The notes beneath the pieces were generated by a model. It saw only the letters and a program-made list of their open reading frames with translations, made no database searches and was not told where the DNA came from. The position numbers were made by a program, and so were the translations under genes. From Candidatus Poribacteria bacterium (lineage in GTDB: Bacteria; Poribacteria; WGA-4E; PCPOR2b), in NCBI GenBank assembly GCA_003635265.1, contig PYIZ01000053.1, positions 124,001-188,000 of the forward strand: DNA of 64,000 nt, read 5' to 3'. Shown here piece after piece: positions 18,105 to 28,146 of the stretch (position 1 is its first letter; every line of letters begins with the position of its first letter).

Positions 18105-18127
18105 GTAGGCGGGGCATCTTGCCCCGC
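18105..18127 (+). repeat. REP-like palindrome, stem class GCGGGGCA (copy 1)
   Basis: GTAG followed by the palindrome GCGGGGCA-TCT-TGCCCCGC. Identical copies lie at 19408-19430 and 20801-20823. It sits in the gap between sppA and the dehydratase gene. Confidence 0.75.
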
Positions 18128-18226
18128 GATATTCTGTCAGAGATCGGAATTCTCTTCTACTGTGTAAGTTCTAAGCTGGAGAGGCTGTAGTTCACCTCAC
18201 GCTCAATTTATGTTAAGGAAAAAACA

Positions 18227-19372
18227 ATGAAAATCACAAACGTTCAGACATTCCTTGTTCACCCTGGCGGCGGTAAAAACTGGTTGTTCGTCAAAGTGGA
18301 AACAGATGAGGGCATCCACGGATGGGGCGAATGCTACACACAAGCTGACCGCGACCGCACCATTGAAATTCATGTGCATCAACTTGGGCGCTACCTCGTT
18401 GGACGGGACCCTTTCAATATTAAACACTTCACCTTCATGGCATATCACGATTTTGCGGGCAAGCGTGGGTCCATGGAATTCTATTGCGCGATAAGTGGAA
18501 TTGAGCACGCCTTATGGGACATCGCGGGAAAGGCGCTCAATACCCCCGTCTATAACCTGTTGGGTGGTGCGTGTCGGGACAAGATTCGTGTTTACGCCAA
18601 CGGTTGGGGTGGCAGCACAATTGAGGAACGTGCTGAACGTGCAGCGCAACTAGTTGAAGAGGGATTCACGGCAATGAAGTTCGATCCGCTTCCCAATCCG
18701 TGGAGGACGCACATCAGCCGCGACGATGAACGTGAGGCCGTTGCGTGCGTAAAAGCAGTGCGCGAAGCCGTTGGACCTGATATTGACCTACTGGTCGAAA
18801 TCCATCGCCGGCTCGCGCCGATTCACGCAATCCGTCTCGCTCACATGATGGAAGAATTTCAACCGTTCTGGTACGAGGAACCTGTCTCCGCCCGAAATTT
18901 AGATGCCCTAGCAGAAGTCAGGGACGCGATTAACCTACCGGTTGTCACCGGCGAAGAACTCTACACAAAAGCTGAATTCCGCGAAGTTTTCGAGAAACGT
19001 GCTGCTGATATCCTTAACCCGGATGTCTGCAACTGTGGTGGTATTCTAGAACTCAAAGAGATTGCAGCAATGGCTGAACCGTATTTCGTCGTCATGTCGC
19101 CACACAACTACAACAGCACAACGGTTGGACTGGCTGCGACGGTGCAGGTCTGCGCAGTGATGCCAAACTTCCTTATTACTGAATACTTCGTCAACTTCAC
19201 TGAGAAAGGTAATGAAGTTTCGACGCCGCCGATCGAGGTGGAAAACGGCTACATCAAGCTTCCAACGACGCCGGGGTTAGGATTATCGCTTGACGAAGCA
19301 GCACTAGCAAAATATCCGTATCAAGAATTTTCTGCCCGACATCTACGTCAGTTTCACGAGGAAGGACCATAG
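18227..19372 (+). CDS. Mandelate racemase/galactonate dehydratase-like enolase-superfamily enzyme
   Basis: A 381-residue enolase-superfamily protein started after AAGGA. The N-terminal capping domain (KITNVQTFLVHP, GIHGWGEC) is followed by the barrel. Metal-ligand acids occur in LLVEIHRRL, FWYEEPVS and VVTGEELY. A later His region (MSPHNYNST) is typical of the MandR/DgoD branch. GIEHALWDIAGKALNTPVYNLLGG is the conserved signature. The reaction is probably dehydration of a sugar acid. Exact specificity (galactonate, gluconate or other) cannot be read. Its neighbours do not form an obvious catabolic operon. Confidence 0.85.
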   Translation: MKITNVQTFLVHPGGGKNWLFVKVETDEGIHGWGECYTQADRDRTIEIHVHQLGRYLVGRDPFNIKHFTFMAYHDFAGKRGSMEFYCAISGIEHALWDIAGKALNTPVYNLLGGACRDKIRVYANGWGGSTIEERAERAAQLVEEGFTAMKFDPLPNPWRTHISRDDEREAVACVKAVREAVGPDIDLLVEIHRRLAPIHAIRLAHMMEEFQPFWYEEPVSARNLDALAEVRDAINLPVVTGEELYTKAEFREVFEKRAADILNPDVCNCGGILELKEIAAMAEPYFVVMSPHNYNSTTVGLAATVQVCAVMPNFLITEYFVNFTEKGNEVSTPPIEVENGYIKLPTTPGLGLSLDEAALAKYPYQEFSARHLRQFHEEGP

Positions 19373-19407
19373 AGCAACGTGAGGCATCTTCAGTCTATCC
19401 CCAGCCA

Positions 19408-19430
19408 GTAGGCGGGGCATCTTGCCCCGC
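19408..19430 (+). repeat. REP-like palindrome, stem class GCGGGGCA (copy 2)
   Basis: Same GTAG-headed 23-base palindrome as at 18105, located just downstream of the dehydratase stop. Confidence 0.75.
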
Positions 19431-19543
19431 TCGAAGAATTAAATGCCCCTACGCAGCACTGCTTTCACCTTGACGGAGCAGGGAGCGGTGTGGTAAAGTT
19501 GAGGACGAGAGCGCTGGATTGAAAAATCAAAGGATGTGGTCTA

Positions 19544-20632
19544 ATGAAACAGCGTACGCAAGGAAGGCAAAAACTATCGAAAGCCCTTCTGTTTTCACTA
19601 ATACTACATATCATTTGTATGGGCACGTTGAATACCGTTCAGAGAGAGGCGAAACCCGCGAAGGACGAACTATTCGTCCAAGTTGAAATTATCTCACAGT
19701 CTCGAAAACCGGTGCCTAGAAAATTGCAGCGTCCACTACATGTGTTGCCAAATCCCAATGTTTCCGTCCCTCAGTCTCAGCCGATCATGGCTGGAAGCAC
19801 GGTGCCTAACCCGCCTCGGCCGCAAATCGCACCGTCCACGTCACACAACCCTCCGAACAAACAGTCATTTTCAATGTTGACGGAAGAATCTATTCCCCTA
19901 GCGGCGGTGTCTACACCCGTAGGCGAGACTTCTTTCAGTCAATCAAATCGGGGGATTACACGGGGCCGCGGAGGTTGGTCAGGTAGCGGATTAGTTCGTG
20001 GCGCCAAGGCTGCCCCAATGCGAGGTTCACTTGGACTAGAGAACGAAACCACGCTCTCTGAGGTCAGCCACTTGACACAACCGGATGTGGCACTCATAAA
20101 AATTGGTCATCACCTCTTAAAAACGCGCAGAGGTGATACCCTTGATATCGTTTTTGTTATTGATGCCAGCAAAAGTATGCGGAATGACATTGACGCAGTG
20201 CGTAAACATCTGAATCAGATGACCGATCTTCTTGAATCCGCGGAATTAGACTTCACCGTTGGGCTGGTAGCGTTCCGAGATGGCACAAGTTTCTCCTTAC
20301 TAGGCTGGGATTTTCAGGTCACACCACAGACCAAGTCGATTCGGGAGATAAAAAAGAAACTAGCCGCCATACATTGCCGAGGTGGTGAAAAAGCCCTCGA
20401 TGCACTCGTCCAAGCAGCAGCTAAAGTAAAGTTTCGTAGAGGGGCAGAGCGGCGATTCATCTTGGTCACAGATGAATACGTAAGCGGCTCATATTCGCCG
20501 AAAAAAGTATTGCGAAAACTAAAGTCCGAAAAGATCAACGTCAACGTTATCGGACGTGATGAACCTTTTCAAAAGCTGCTCGTGCAAGGCACCGGTGGAC
20601 TCTGGATACCGATCTCAAGCCTCAGAGAATAA
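19544..20632 (+). CDS. Membrane-anchored von Willebrand factor A protein with TonB-like N-terminus
   Basis: A 362-residue protein. Residues 10-30 (KLSKALLFSLILHIICMGTL) form a single transmembrane anchor in the style of TonB-family transducers. A Pro/Ser/Asn-rich linker follows (about 50-130), and residues about 195-360 form a vWA domain. The MIDAS starts with VFVIDASKSM (DxSxS); VGLVAFRDG and LVTDE provide the other metal contacts. The layout suggests the vWA domain sits in the periplasm and binds a partner through Mg2+. A Gly/Arg-rich patch (RGITRGRGGWSGSG) precedes the vWA fold. Partner unknown. Confidence 0.78.
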   Translation: MKQRTQGRQKLSKALLFSLILHIICMGTLNTVQREAKPAKDELFVQVEIISQSRKPVPRKLQRPLHVLPNPNVSVPQSQPIMAGSTVPNPPRPQIAPSTSHNPPNKQSFSMLTEESIPLAAVSTPVGETSFSQSNRGITRGRGGWSGSGLVRGAKAAPMRGSLGLENETTLSEVSHLTQPDVALIKIGHHLLKTRRGDTLDIVFVIDASKSMRNDIDAVRKHLNQMTDLLESAELDFTVGLVAFRDGTSFSLLGWDFQVTPQTKSIREIKKKLAAIHCRGGEKALDALVQAAAKVKFRRGAERRFILVTDEYVSGSYSPKKVLRKLKSEKINVNVIGRDEPFQKLLVQGTGGLWIPISSLRE

Positions 20633-20661
20633 AATGAAGATAGGACTTACCTACTTTACTC

Positions 20662-20686
20662 GTAGGTACAGGTTTCCAACCTGTAC
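20662..20686 (+). repeat. REP-like palindrome, stem class GTACAGGTT
   Basis: GTAG followed immediately by GTACAGGTT-TCC-AACCTGTAC. A related copy with GTGG head is at 58797-58822. Confidence 0.7.
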
Positions 20687-20800
20687 TTGCCCACAGAATC
20701 CGTTCTTGATGAAATCAGGGTTAGCCAACCTCCGCTACAACTAGGTTCTGATTGTTCAACTGTGCAGCTCCCAAAAACAATAGGATTTATGCAGCCAACT

Positions 20801-20823
20801 GTAGGCGGGGCATCTTGCCCCGC
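20801..20823 (+). repeat. REP-like palindrome, stem class GCGGGGCA (copy 3)
   Basis: Third copy of the GTAG-headed palindrome also found at 18105 and 19408. Confidence 0.75.
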
Positions 20824-20952
20824 ACCACCCATGCTGAAATGCGTAAGTCCTAAAAAGAATATCAACTGATAAGTTTATTGCTATTAACCAATGGTGCTAG
20901 CTGCAATACTGATAACGTGGGACGTGAAAATCATTGATTCATCAGTTCATTT

Positions 20953-21021
20953 AGCCCCAGCGGGGCGACATGTTTATAGCACATGAATGGACAGATACTA
21001 AAGCCCCAGCGGGGCGACATG
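20953..21021 (+). repeat. Two copies of AGCCCCAGCGGGGCGACATG
   Basis: The exact 20-base sequence occurs at 20953-20972 and 21002-21021. It is a GCCCC-AGC-GGGGC hairpin. A decayed copy lies at about 59144-59175. Between 20633 and 21169 there is no gene, only these repeats and the REP palindromes listed separately. Confidence 0.75.
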
Positions 21022-21169
21022 TGTCCCCTGAAGGTGGAACGGTAGCAGAATAGATGAACCAAACTAATGAACTTGAACAATGTGAAAACGGCTTTTTCAC
21101 CAACTAGCACCACAGGTTATTATAGTCAAGGTCTTATATCTTATCGAAACACCTATAAATGGAGAACAA

Positions 21170-22354
21170 ATGGCACAACAACCAATTATAAATTACTTCT
21201 TGCCCCCATCAATCCAATTTGGTGCTGGAGCGGTAAAAAACTTAGCGCAACATATCCACGCTTTCGGTGGGACAAAGCCGCTCATTGTTACTGACGAAGG
21301 GGTGACAAACGCTGGTATTTTGTCGAAAACGGTGGAGCCGCTAGAAAGAGCGAAGATCGATTTTACAGTGTTCGACGCCGTTCAACCCAATCCGACAGAC
21401 CTTAGCGTCCTTGAAGGGCTAGACGTTTATCGTGCTGAAGACTGCGACGTGGTAGTTGCCGTCGGTGGCGGGAGCGTCATGGATGCCGCTAAGGGGATTC
21501 GTATCCTAACAACGCACGAACCGCCGCTGGAAAATTATTACGTTGATGTGGGAGGGATCGACCGCATTACCAGCAATCTGCCAGCACTAGTATGTATACC
21601 GACGACAGCAGGAACCGGCAGCGAGGTCTCACAAGGGTCAATCATCACCGATACGTCGGGACGCACAACGGAGGGGCATCGGAAACGCGCAGTTAGTACA
21701 CCGCACAATATGGCATCTCTCGCACTACTCGACCCAGAATTGACGGTGGGTATGCCTCCCGGTTTGACAGCAGCGACGGGCATGGACGCCGTAACACACG
21801 GTGTTGAGGCTTACGTGGCGACGCGGTATCACCCCATTGCCGAAGGTGTTGCGCTGCAAGCCTTGAAGATCCTTGGTAAAAACATCCAACAAGCCTATCA
21901 TCACGGTGAGGATCTCGAGGCGCGGGGCGAAATGCTAATCGCCTCTGCGATGGCGGCATTCTCTTTTCAAAAAGGGTTGGGTGCCGTGCATTCGCTCGCG
22001 CACCAACTGTCAACGGAAGCCAATATCCCCCACGGCATTGCCAACGCGATCCTGCTGCCGGAGGTGATGGAGTTCAACATATCTCACGCTGTCGATGGCT
22101 ACGCAGACATTGCGGCAGCGTTGGGGGTTGACACATCGGGTATGTCAACGGGGGATGCCGCCGATGCTGCCATCGCTGAAATTCGATCGTTGAATGAGGA
22201 GTTTGCGATACCGAAGGGATTGGGGATCGCAGGATTGAAATGGGATCGCATTCCGAAAATTGCGAAGGACGCTATGCTGGATCACTGCTACAAATTCAAT
22301 CCACGTCCTTGCACCGAAGCGGATATGCAGGATCTGTTTGAGGCATCATTTTAG
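21170..22354 (+). CDS. Iron-containing alcohol dehydrogenase
   Basis: A 394-residue group III (Fe-ADH) dehydrogenase. The NAD(P)-binding VVAVGGGSVMDAAKGI (GGGSxxD) is followed by CIPTTAGTGSEVS. The metal ligands are Asp in LTAATGMDAVTHGVEAY, His in GAVHSLAHQL, and His in IPHGIANAILLP. GGAGA precedes the ATG. Members of this family oxidise or reduce short-chain alcohols, 1,3-propanediol, lactaldehyde or hydroxy acids with Fe2+ or Zn2+. The precise substrate is unknown. The gene stands alone, convergent with the glycosidase-like gene 4 bases beyond its stop. Confidence 0.9.
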   Translation: MAQQPIINYFLPPSIQFGAGAVKNLAQHIHAFGGTKPLIVTDEGVTNAGILSKTVEPLERAKIDFTVFDAVQPNPTDLSVLEGLDVYRAEDCDVVVAVGGGSVMDAAKGIRILTTHEPPLENYYVDVGGIDRITSNLPALVCIPTTAGTGSEVSQGSIITDTSGRTTEGHRKRAVSTPHNMASLALLDPELTVGMPPGLTAATGMDAVTHGVEAYVATRYHPIAEGVALQALKILGKNIQQAYHHGEDLEARGEMLIASAMAAFSFQKGLGAVHSLAHQLSTEANIPHGIANAILLPEVMEFNISHAVDGYADIAAALGVDTSGMSTGDAADAAIAEIRSLNEEFAIPKGLGIAGLKWDRIPKIAKDAMLDHCYKFNPRPCTEADMQDLFEASF

Positions 22355-22358
22355 TAGA

Positions 22359-23939
22359 TTAGCGTCCTTCTCTAGCAGGCTCTATCTTCTGCGGATTAGT
22401 CAGAGTCGGATAGAACGGCAGCGGCTGCACATTAGGATACACACCCACGATCTCGTCTCCCTGCCAGGCGAACTCATACGTGTCTCCTGCCGGCAGGGTT
22501 TCTACAGTCCGTCGCGTCGGCAGGTCGTGGTGTAAGACAACTTTGCTCCCCACCTTTATCTGTTCTCGGGTGATGTAAGCGTACGAGCCGACCTTCCGAA
22601 GAGGCACCGGCGCACCGTCAACGGTGATGCAGACCGACTCTGCCGACGCCCAACCCGGCACCCGTAGCAGGACGTTGTCGTGTATCTTCGGAACAATACT
22701 GACCCGGGCGATGCTATCCCGCTCTACCGCGACCCGTACCGTATCGTCGTCGTAATTGAAATGCAGGTTGATGAACAGGCCGCTCTCATCATGGGCGATG
22801 ATGTTCTGGTATATGGCGCTCATCGTATGCACGATCTCGGCAGTGCCGCTGGGATTGAAACCCTTGCCCGCATGCGGATAGTCGTTTCCACCCCACCCAC
22901 CGATAGCTTTCTCGTCGAGATCTAAGCTAGGGTTGTTTCGCACATCTGTTTCCGTTATCTGCCCGGGAAACAGGCGTGCCCGCACCAGTCGCTCGACATC
23001 GTCATAGCACGCTGAGTTCTGTGTATACATGCCCAGCCATAGCGCTAGTCGCGCCGCCGCCCCGGTCGATTCGGTGTTAGCCAGAGGATTCCCGGTCTTG
23101 TCGGGGAATCTCAAAACTCCGAGGTCGTGAGCCACCCAGCCGCATCTGTTGACCAGATCAGGTATACCCGTCCTATACGTTTGCACGACCGCATCGACAT
23201 ACTCCGACTGGTGGGTCATCAACCCGTAGAGCAGGAGACCACACAGGGTGTAGAGATATGATTGCCGGTCGCCCGGACGACTAGATTCAGCTGCGAGAGA
23301 CTCAGGAATAGTACCCGCCGCGTTCGTGGCATACGAAAGATGAAATCTCGCCAAGCGATCTGCCAGTTCCATGGCAAGTGAATCTCCGGTCCACCGATAA
23401 AACCAGATAAGTGCCTCAATACAGCGTCCATGTGAAACGGTGAGTTGGAATCGGTTCTCGTTTTCGGGAGTATGTCCGGGGTGTACGTTTTCTCCACCCG
23501 AACAATGTTTAGCGTATTCAAAGGCGTCTACATCCCACGAAAAATCCGGCTTGAGAGCGCGGTTAATCGACTCGAGATAGCGGTGACCGGCTGCTTTCGC
23601 CCAAGCGCTGCCGCGAAAGTGTGCCAGTGCCGCGAACGTTAGAATACCTTCGCGAAAACTATGGAACTCGAACTTCATTTCATGCCAATCTAGTCCGGGA
23701 GGAACCCATAGCAGCCCGTCCGGATTGTCGGTGAGCCAAGCCAGATTGCGTAGACTTGCGCCCTCAAGATGGCCTGGAATGACGAACCCAGTGGCATCCT
23801 CCAAGCGCAGCATGGCGTCCCACCAGCGAGCCAGATCGTGCGTGATTGCCCAGCTACCTGTTGGTAGATAGTCCCTTTCCGGGTTCAGCCAGCCCAACAG
23901 ATGCTCGCCCCCCAACTCCATTGAGTCCCTCAGTTTCAT
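22359..23939 (-). CDS. Six-hairpin (alpha/alpha)6 glycosidase-like protein, GH127-like
   Basis: A 526-residue protein. The body (LARWWDAMLRLEDATG, SHGRCIEALIWFYRWTGD, GGWGGNDYPHAGKG) has the helical-repeat look of six-hairpin glycosidases. The C-terminal beta region (VLLRVPGWASAESVCITVDG, then YAYITREQIKVGSKVVLHHD) closely resembles the jelly-roll of GH127/DUF1680 beta-L-arabinofuranosidases. The Cys-Cys zinc motif known from characterised GH127 enzymes is not visible, so catalysis may differ or it may belong to a neighbouring family. No signal peptide is seen. The function is a plausible glycoside hydrolase without a known substrate. Confidence 0.6.
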   Translation of the reverse strand: MKLRDSMELGGEHLLGWLNPERDYLPTGSWAITHDLARWWDAMLRLEDATGFVIPGHLEGASLRNLAWLTDNPDGLLWVPPGLDWHEMKFEFHSFREGILTFAALAHFRGSAWAKAAGHRYLESINRALKPDFSWDVDAFEYAKHCSGGENVHPGHTPENENRFQLTVSHGRCIEALIWFYRWTGDSLAMELADRLARFHLSYATNAAGTIPESLAAESSRPGDRQSYLYTLCGLLLYGLMTHQSEYVDAVVQTYRTGIPDLVNRCGWVAHDLGVLRFPDKTGNPLANTESTGAAARLALWLGMYTQNSACYDDVERLVRARLFPGQITETDVRNNPSLDLDEKAIGGWGGNDYPHAGKGFNPSGTAEIVHTMSAIYQNIIAHDESGLFINLHFNYDDDTVRVAVERDSIARVSIVPKIHDNVLLRVPGWASAESVCITVDGAPVPLRKVGSYAYITREQIKVGSKVVLHHDLPTRRTVETLPAGDTYEFAWQGDEIVGVYPNVQPLPFYPTLTNPQKIEPAREGR

Positions 23940-24270
23940 TACTATACCCCCTCTTTAACTCAGTTCCAGAGATTGACTGTGCCCTAGGTCACGTTGCTGC
24001 CTGCTTCCTTGAACGAATCTTCCCGGTATCTCCTTGTCCACGCCGGTCCTTCGTTGCTGCTCGGACTCAAGAAGAGAACAGCGTACGCCGAAGAAGCGAT
24101 ATACAGGAAGCGTCAGAGATTTTTAGTTGACTTGAAAATTAAGAAAGTGTAAGATAACTTGTCAATAAATCCCAAGCTAGCCGGTGAGGATTGCAACATG
24201 TGAATGGCTGCCAAGACCATTATTAGACACTATCCGTACAGTCCTAGAAAACCGAGAGGAATCGTACCCC
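23940..24270. other. Intergenic region without recognised feature
   Basis: 331 bases between the glycosidase-like gene and the desaturase. No credible gene, RNA or repeat was recognised. It must contain the divergent promoters of both flanking genes. Confidence 0.5.
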
Positions 24271-25278
24271 ATGTATAACGACGAAAATAAACGAAAAATC
24301 ACTTGGTACAGATCGCGATTAGACCGTGAAACACTCAAGTCCCTCAATCAACGTAGTGACTGGAAAGGATGGCTTGAGGTGCTCGGCCATCTCGGTTTGG
24401 TTGCGCTGACAGGAACTGTCGCCGTGTATGCTCAAGGCAGGTTTCCGCTGGGCGTGCTGTTCCTGATTCTGTTTTTTCACGGGACATTCTACGCGTTTCT
24501 CGGTAATGGGTCCCATGAACTCTCTCATAACAGCGTTTTCAAGACGAGAGCCCTCAATACATTCTTTTATAGATTTTTCTGCTTTCTCGTCTGGCGCAAC
24601 CATGGTATGTTTTCAGCAAGCCACGGAGAACATCACAAGTACACCTTGCATCCGCCGGACGACCTTGAAGTCGTGCTGCCGGTGGAACTGTCAGTCAAAG
24701 GTTTTCTCAAGAATGCCGTTGTAAGCCCATGGACACTGTACAGCACTCTCTACACAACCATCCGTCTCAGTTTTGGTAAGTTAACAGGTGACTGGGAGAC
24801 ACACCTTTATGCCGAATCGAACCCACCTAGGCGACGTCATCTGTTTAGCTGGCCCCGTATGATTCTCTTGGGACATATTCTTATTGCCGGGTTTTCGTTT
24901 TACTTCGGCTTCTGGATGCTGCCAGTTTTGACCACGTTCGCGCCATTTTACGGCGGTTGGCTGCGCTATCTATGCAACGGCACTCAACATGCAGGGCTTG
25001 CGGACAATGTACCCGATTTCCGACTCTGTACCCGAACCATAATTCTGAATCCATTCCTGACTTTTCTCTATTGGCACATGAACTATCACATCGAACACCA
25101 TATGTATGCTTCGATACCCTGTTACAACCTTGGGAAACTGCATAAGTTAATCAAGCCTGAACTTCCACATTGTCCTAAAGGGCTTTTCACAACTTGGAAG
25201 CAGATTATTGCAATCATGAAGCAGCAGAGGACGCAGCCGGAATATCAATATGTGCCCGAATTACCCGTCCAGGTCTAG
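24271..25278 (+). CDS. Membrane fatty acid desaturase
   Basis: A 335-residue di-iron membrane desaturase. Three His boxes are clear: HELSHN (H-x3-H), HGEHH (HxxHH) and HIEHH (HxxHH). They are separated by paired hydrophobic spans (GLVALTGTVAVYA, GVLFLILFFHGTFYAFL, ILLGHILIAGFSFYFGFWML). It introduces double bonds in acyl chains or related lipids, or acts as a hydroxylase or ketolase; the boxes do not separate these. The frame is open to 24184, but the ATG at 24271 with GAGAGGA upstream is the likely start. Confidence 0.85.
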   Translation: MYNDENKRKITWYRSRLDRETLKSLNQRSDWKGWLEVLGHLGLVALTGTVAVYAQGRFPLGVLFLILFFHGTFYAFLGNGSHELSHNSVFKTRALNTFFYRFFCFLVWRNHGMFSASHGEHHKYTLHPPDDLEVVLPVELSVKGFLKNAVVSPWTLYSTLYTTIRLSFGKLTGDWETHLYAESNPPRRRHLFSWPRMILLGHILIAGFSFYFGFWMLPVLTTFAPFYGGWLRYLCNGTQHAGLADNVPDFRLCTRTIILNPFLTFLYWHMNYHIEHHMYASIPCYNLGKLHKLIKPELPHCPKGLFTTWKQIIAIMKQQRTQPEYQYVPELPVQV

Positions 25279-25370
25279 TTGAACTTTGGATGTGCGTATT
25301 CTGTAGGTAGATTGTCCAGATGCTAGATAGGTTAGCAAACCGATTACACGAATGGTATTGATCTCATACC

Positions 25371-25461
25371 GCTCATGTTAAGAAATTGTGCAACAGAAAC
25401 CGAGTTTTTTCGGCAAAACTCGGTTTCTCTTTCCGCTTTGCACTTTCTCTTTCCATGAGCC
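25371..25461 (+). repeat. MITE-like element A (GCTCATG ... CATGAGC ends)
   Basis: A 91-base unit. The left end (GCTCATGTTAAGAAATTGTG) and right end (..CTTTCCATGAGC) are imperfect 23-base inverted repeats, with 18 of 23 matching by eye. The centre is an AAACCGAG...CTCGGTTT hairpin. Related units lie at 50244-50394, 51191-51350 and, decayed, near 37653. The central hairpin followed by pyrimidines could also act as a terminator. Confidence 0.65.
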
Positions 25462-25487
25462 TAGCAGGTTAGCACCCTCCCCTATTA

Positions 25488-27020
25488 TTAATTCCAAAAA
25501 CTTCTATCCAAACTCCGATACTGAATCGCCTCTGAAACATGCTCCGCTTCAATCGTTGTGCTTTCCGCAAGATCTGCAATCGTCCGCGCAACTTTCAAGA
25601 TGCGATCATAAGCGCGGGCGCTCAAACCCAACTGTGTGATGGCAACGCGTAGCAGCTCCTGTGCGGCGTCTTCAACTTTGCAGAACTCGCGGAGATGGCG
25701 AGATTCCATGTTGGCATTGCAGTAGATTTGCGCCTGTGTGAAACGTTCTTGCTGAATATGCCGTGCCCGCTGCACCCGTTCACGGATGCCCGCCGAAGGT
25801 TCACCTGCAAAATCACTTGCCAGATCTCTGTACTTGACCGCCGGGACCTCTACCTGTAGATCGATCCGATCCAACAAGGGTCCCGAAATACGGGAAATGT
25901 AATTTTGGATCTGCTGTCGTGAACATCGACATTCCCGGCTCGAATCACCGAAAAAACCGCATGGACACGGATTCATCGCTGCGACGAGCATGAAATTGGC
26001 AGGATACGTATAAGACGCAGCGGCACGAGCGATTGCCACCCGTCCATCCTCAAGCGGTTGGCGCATCACTTCTAACACATTCTTGCGGAATTCGGGCAAT
26101 TCGTCTAAAAACAGGACGCCGTGATGGGAGAGGCTCACCTCACCGGGGCGTGGAAACTTGCCGCCACCGATTAATCCGGCATCGGAGATTGTGTGATGTG
26201 GAGATCGATAAGGCCGTGTCGCGATCAACGGAACATCATTTCCGAGTAAACCCATGATGCTATGGATCTTGGTCGTCTCAAGCGCTTCGTCCAACGTCAT
26301 ATCTGGCAGGATGGTCGGGATGCGTTTGGCAATCATGGTTTTGCCGGAGCCGGGCGGACCGATCATGATAAGATTATGCCCACCCGCAGCAGCAACTTCA
26401 ATCGCTCGCTTGACATGCTCCTGCCCCTTAACATCGACAAAATCAACGGGATACTCTGAATGGTGGTCAAATGCTTCTCGAATGTTGTATTGGAAGGGCG
26501 GAATTGTGGTTTGTCCATTTAAGTGTTCGACTGCTTCCCGCAGGGACTCTACCGGATAGACCGCCAAGTCATCGATGACCGCAGCCTCCTTCGCACTTGC
26601 CTTTGGCAGAATAATGCCCTTGAATTGATTCTCTTTCGCGATGGCTGCCATCGGCAGACAACCGGGCACTGGCCGAACACTTCCGTCAAGCGCGAGTTCT
26701 CCCAGGATCAACATCCGCTCAAAATTGTCAGTTTGAATCTGCCCGGTCGCCGCCATCACGCCCAACGCCATGGGCAAGTCGAACGCAGAGCCCTCTTTCC
26801 GCACGTCGGCGGGGGCGAGGTTTGCTGTGATTCGGCTGGGGGGAAAGTAGAACCCCGAATTCTTAATTGCAGCGGTGACACGTTCTCGACTCTCCTTGAC
26901 GGCGCTATCTGGAAGGCCCACCGTCGCAAAAGCGGGCAATCCGTCCGAAATATCCAACTCTACCTCGACAATATAGGCGTCAATCCCCATTACAGCGCTG
27001 CTCAAAACTCTGGCAAGCAT
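25488..27020 (-). CDS. comM: YifB/ComM family Mg-chelatase-like AAA+ ATPase
   Basis: A 510-residue ATPase with the ComM layout. The N-terminal ChlI-like domain ([22 protein letters not shown]) is followed by the AAA+ core. Walker A is [13 protein letters not shown], Walker B is LFLDELPEF, and the conserved CPCGFFGD loop follows. The C-terminal Mg-chelatase domain ([19 protein letters not shown]) ends the protein. In naturally competent bacteria ComM is a helicase promoting branch migration during transformation. The gene is widespread and does not alone prove competence. AAGGAG lies upstream of the ATG at 27020. It reads in the same direction as the acetamidase gene. Confidence 0.93.
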   Translation of the reverse strand: MLARVLSSAVMGIDAYIVEVELDISDGLPAFATVGLPDSAVKESRERVTAAIKNSGFYFPPSRITANLAPADVRKEGSAFDLPMALGVMAATGQIQTDNFERMLILGELALDGSVRPVPGCLPMAAIAKENQFKGIILPKASAKEAAVIDDLAVYPVESLREAVEHLNGQTTIPPFQYNIREAFDHHSEYPVDFVDVKGQEHVKRAIEVAAAGGHNLIMIGPPGSGKTMIAKRIPTILPDMTLDEALETTKIHSIMGLLGNDVPLIATRPYRSPHHTISDAGLIGGGKFPRPGEVSLSHHGVLFLDELPEFRKNVLEVMRQPLEDGRVAIARAAASYTYPANFMLVAAMNPCPCGFFGDSSRECRCSRQQIQNYISRISGPLLDRIDLQVEVPAVKYRDLASDFAGEPSAGIRERVQRARHIQQERFTQAQIYCNANMESRHLREFCKVEDAAQELLRVAITQLGLSARAYDRILKVARTIADLAESTTIEAEHVSEAIQYRSLDRSFWN

Positions 27021-27039
27021 ATCCGATAGTCTCCTTCGC

Positions 27040-27957
27040 TCATAACAAATACTTCCGTGGGCATTTAGCGACCATCGTAAATTTCGGATCCACCATATTG
27101 CCTAGCCGCATCTGTCCGACCTGTCCGAGGAAGTGATAGGCTTGCATCCGATCAAACCCGTAATCGGCAACCATCCAATCTATCAGTTCGACCCAAGCGA
27201 TACGCGCTGCTGCGTCCAGCGGTCTCGCGCTGCCAGCTACCATGATAAAATCGTCGCTCACGATGCGGGGCCAGCCGATCGTATACCCCTTCTTCAGATC
27301 AAGCGTCACTGTCACCTTCGCTGGAATTTCCAGCGCAACACCGGTGAGTTCCCCGTCCCCTTGGCTTGCGTGGGCATCGCCAGTGAAAAAGTGTGCACCC
27401 TCCACCAACACCGGAAACCAAACCTCGTTCCCCGGACTCGTATCAACACAGTCCATGTTTCCGCCGTAATAATCGGGTGTCAACGCATTAACTGCTTCAA
27501 TCTCCGGCGCGACGCCCATCGTCCCCATAAATGGTTCATAGGGGATTACTCGCTTGTCATCGAAGCGGATGCCAGCATCCTCAAGGGGCAGGAAAAGCCA
27601 CTGTTCCTCTAGCGCATCCTGAAGCATCGGATCCAACCGTGTCGAGGTCAGTCCTCCAAAGTAGGGTACAGTTCCAGTAACCGCATGGTCTCGCGTGGGT
27701 TCGATAGAATGGATCTTGACGACGAGCGTATCCCCCGGTTCAGCGCCTTCCACAAGAATGGGACCTGTCTGGGGGTTTAAGAAAGGATAGGTACATACGT
27801 CTGCAAAGTGTTCCACTTCCGGCGTCAGTCTGTTTTCAAAGGCGTCTACCGTATGGATACATACCATCTCGCCCGGCGTCACCTTTGCAACAGGTGGATG
27901 GAATGGGGAGTAGGTGTAGCAGTACGGTCCGTTTTGTTGAATCTTACGAACGTCCAT
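27040..27957 (-). CDS. Acetamidase/formamidase family protein
   Basis: A 305-residue FmdA/AmdA-type amidohydrolase. The opening ([20 protein letters not shown]), the [15 protein letters not shown] segment, a Pro/Gly-rich metal-site region ([21 protein letters not shown], with His and Asp) and a C-terminal [16 protein letters not shown] helix are typical. The family hydrolyses formamide or short amides to ammonia and acid. Start choice: ATG at 27957 (MDVRKIQ) fits the family N-terminus; ATG at 27984 would add nine residues. It lies 20 bases upstream of comM on the same strand. Confidence 0.85.
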   Translation of the reverse strand: MDVRKIQQNGPYCYTYSPFHPPVAKVTPGEMVCIHTVDAFENRLTPEVEHFADVCTYPFLNPQTGPILVEGAEPGDTLVVKIHSIEPTRDHAVTGTVPYFGGLTSTRLDPMLQDALEEQWLFLPLEDAGIRFDDKRVIPYEPFMGTMGVAPEIEAVNALTPDYYGGNMDCVDTSPGNEVWFPVLVEGAHFFTGDAHASQGDGELTGVALEIPAKVTVTLDLKKGYTIGWPRIVSDDFIMVAGSARPLDAAARIAWVELIDWMVADYGFDRMQAYHFLGQVGQMRLGNMVDPKFTMVAKCPRKYLL

Positions 27958-28146
27958 CGATAATCTTCGCAGCGAAAATCCCATGAAATATCAACCGTGT
28001 CGCGCGATAGTGAGATACCCGCCTTACATTATGGCGTGTCAGATGGATTACTCTAAGTTGCAACACGATATTTAGGATATTTCTGGCAAGGGAACTGCGC
28101 TCCTTTTTCGGGTAATTGTGAATCATTAAAGGGTACTTGCACTTTC

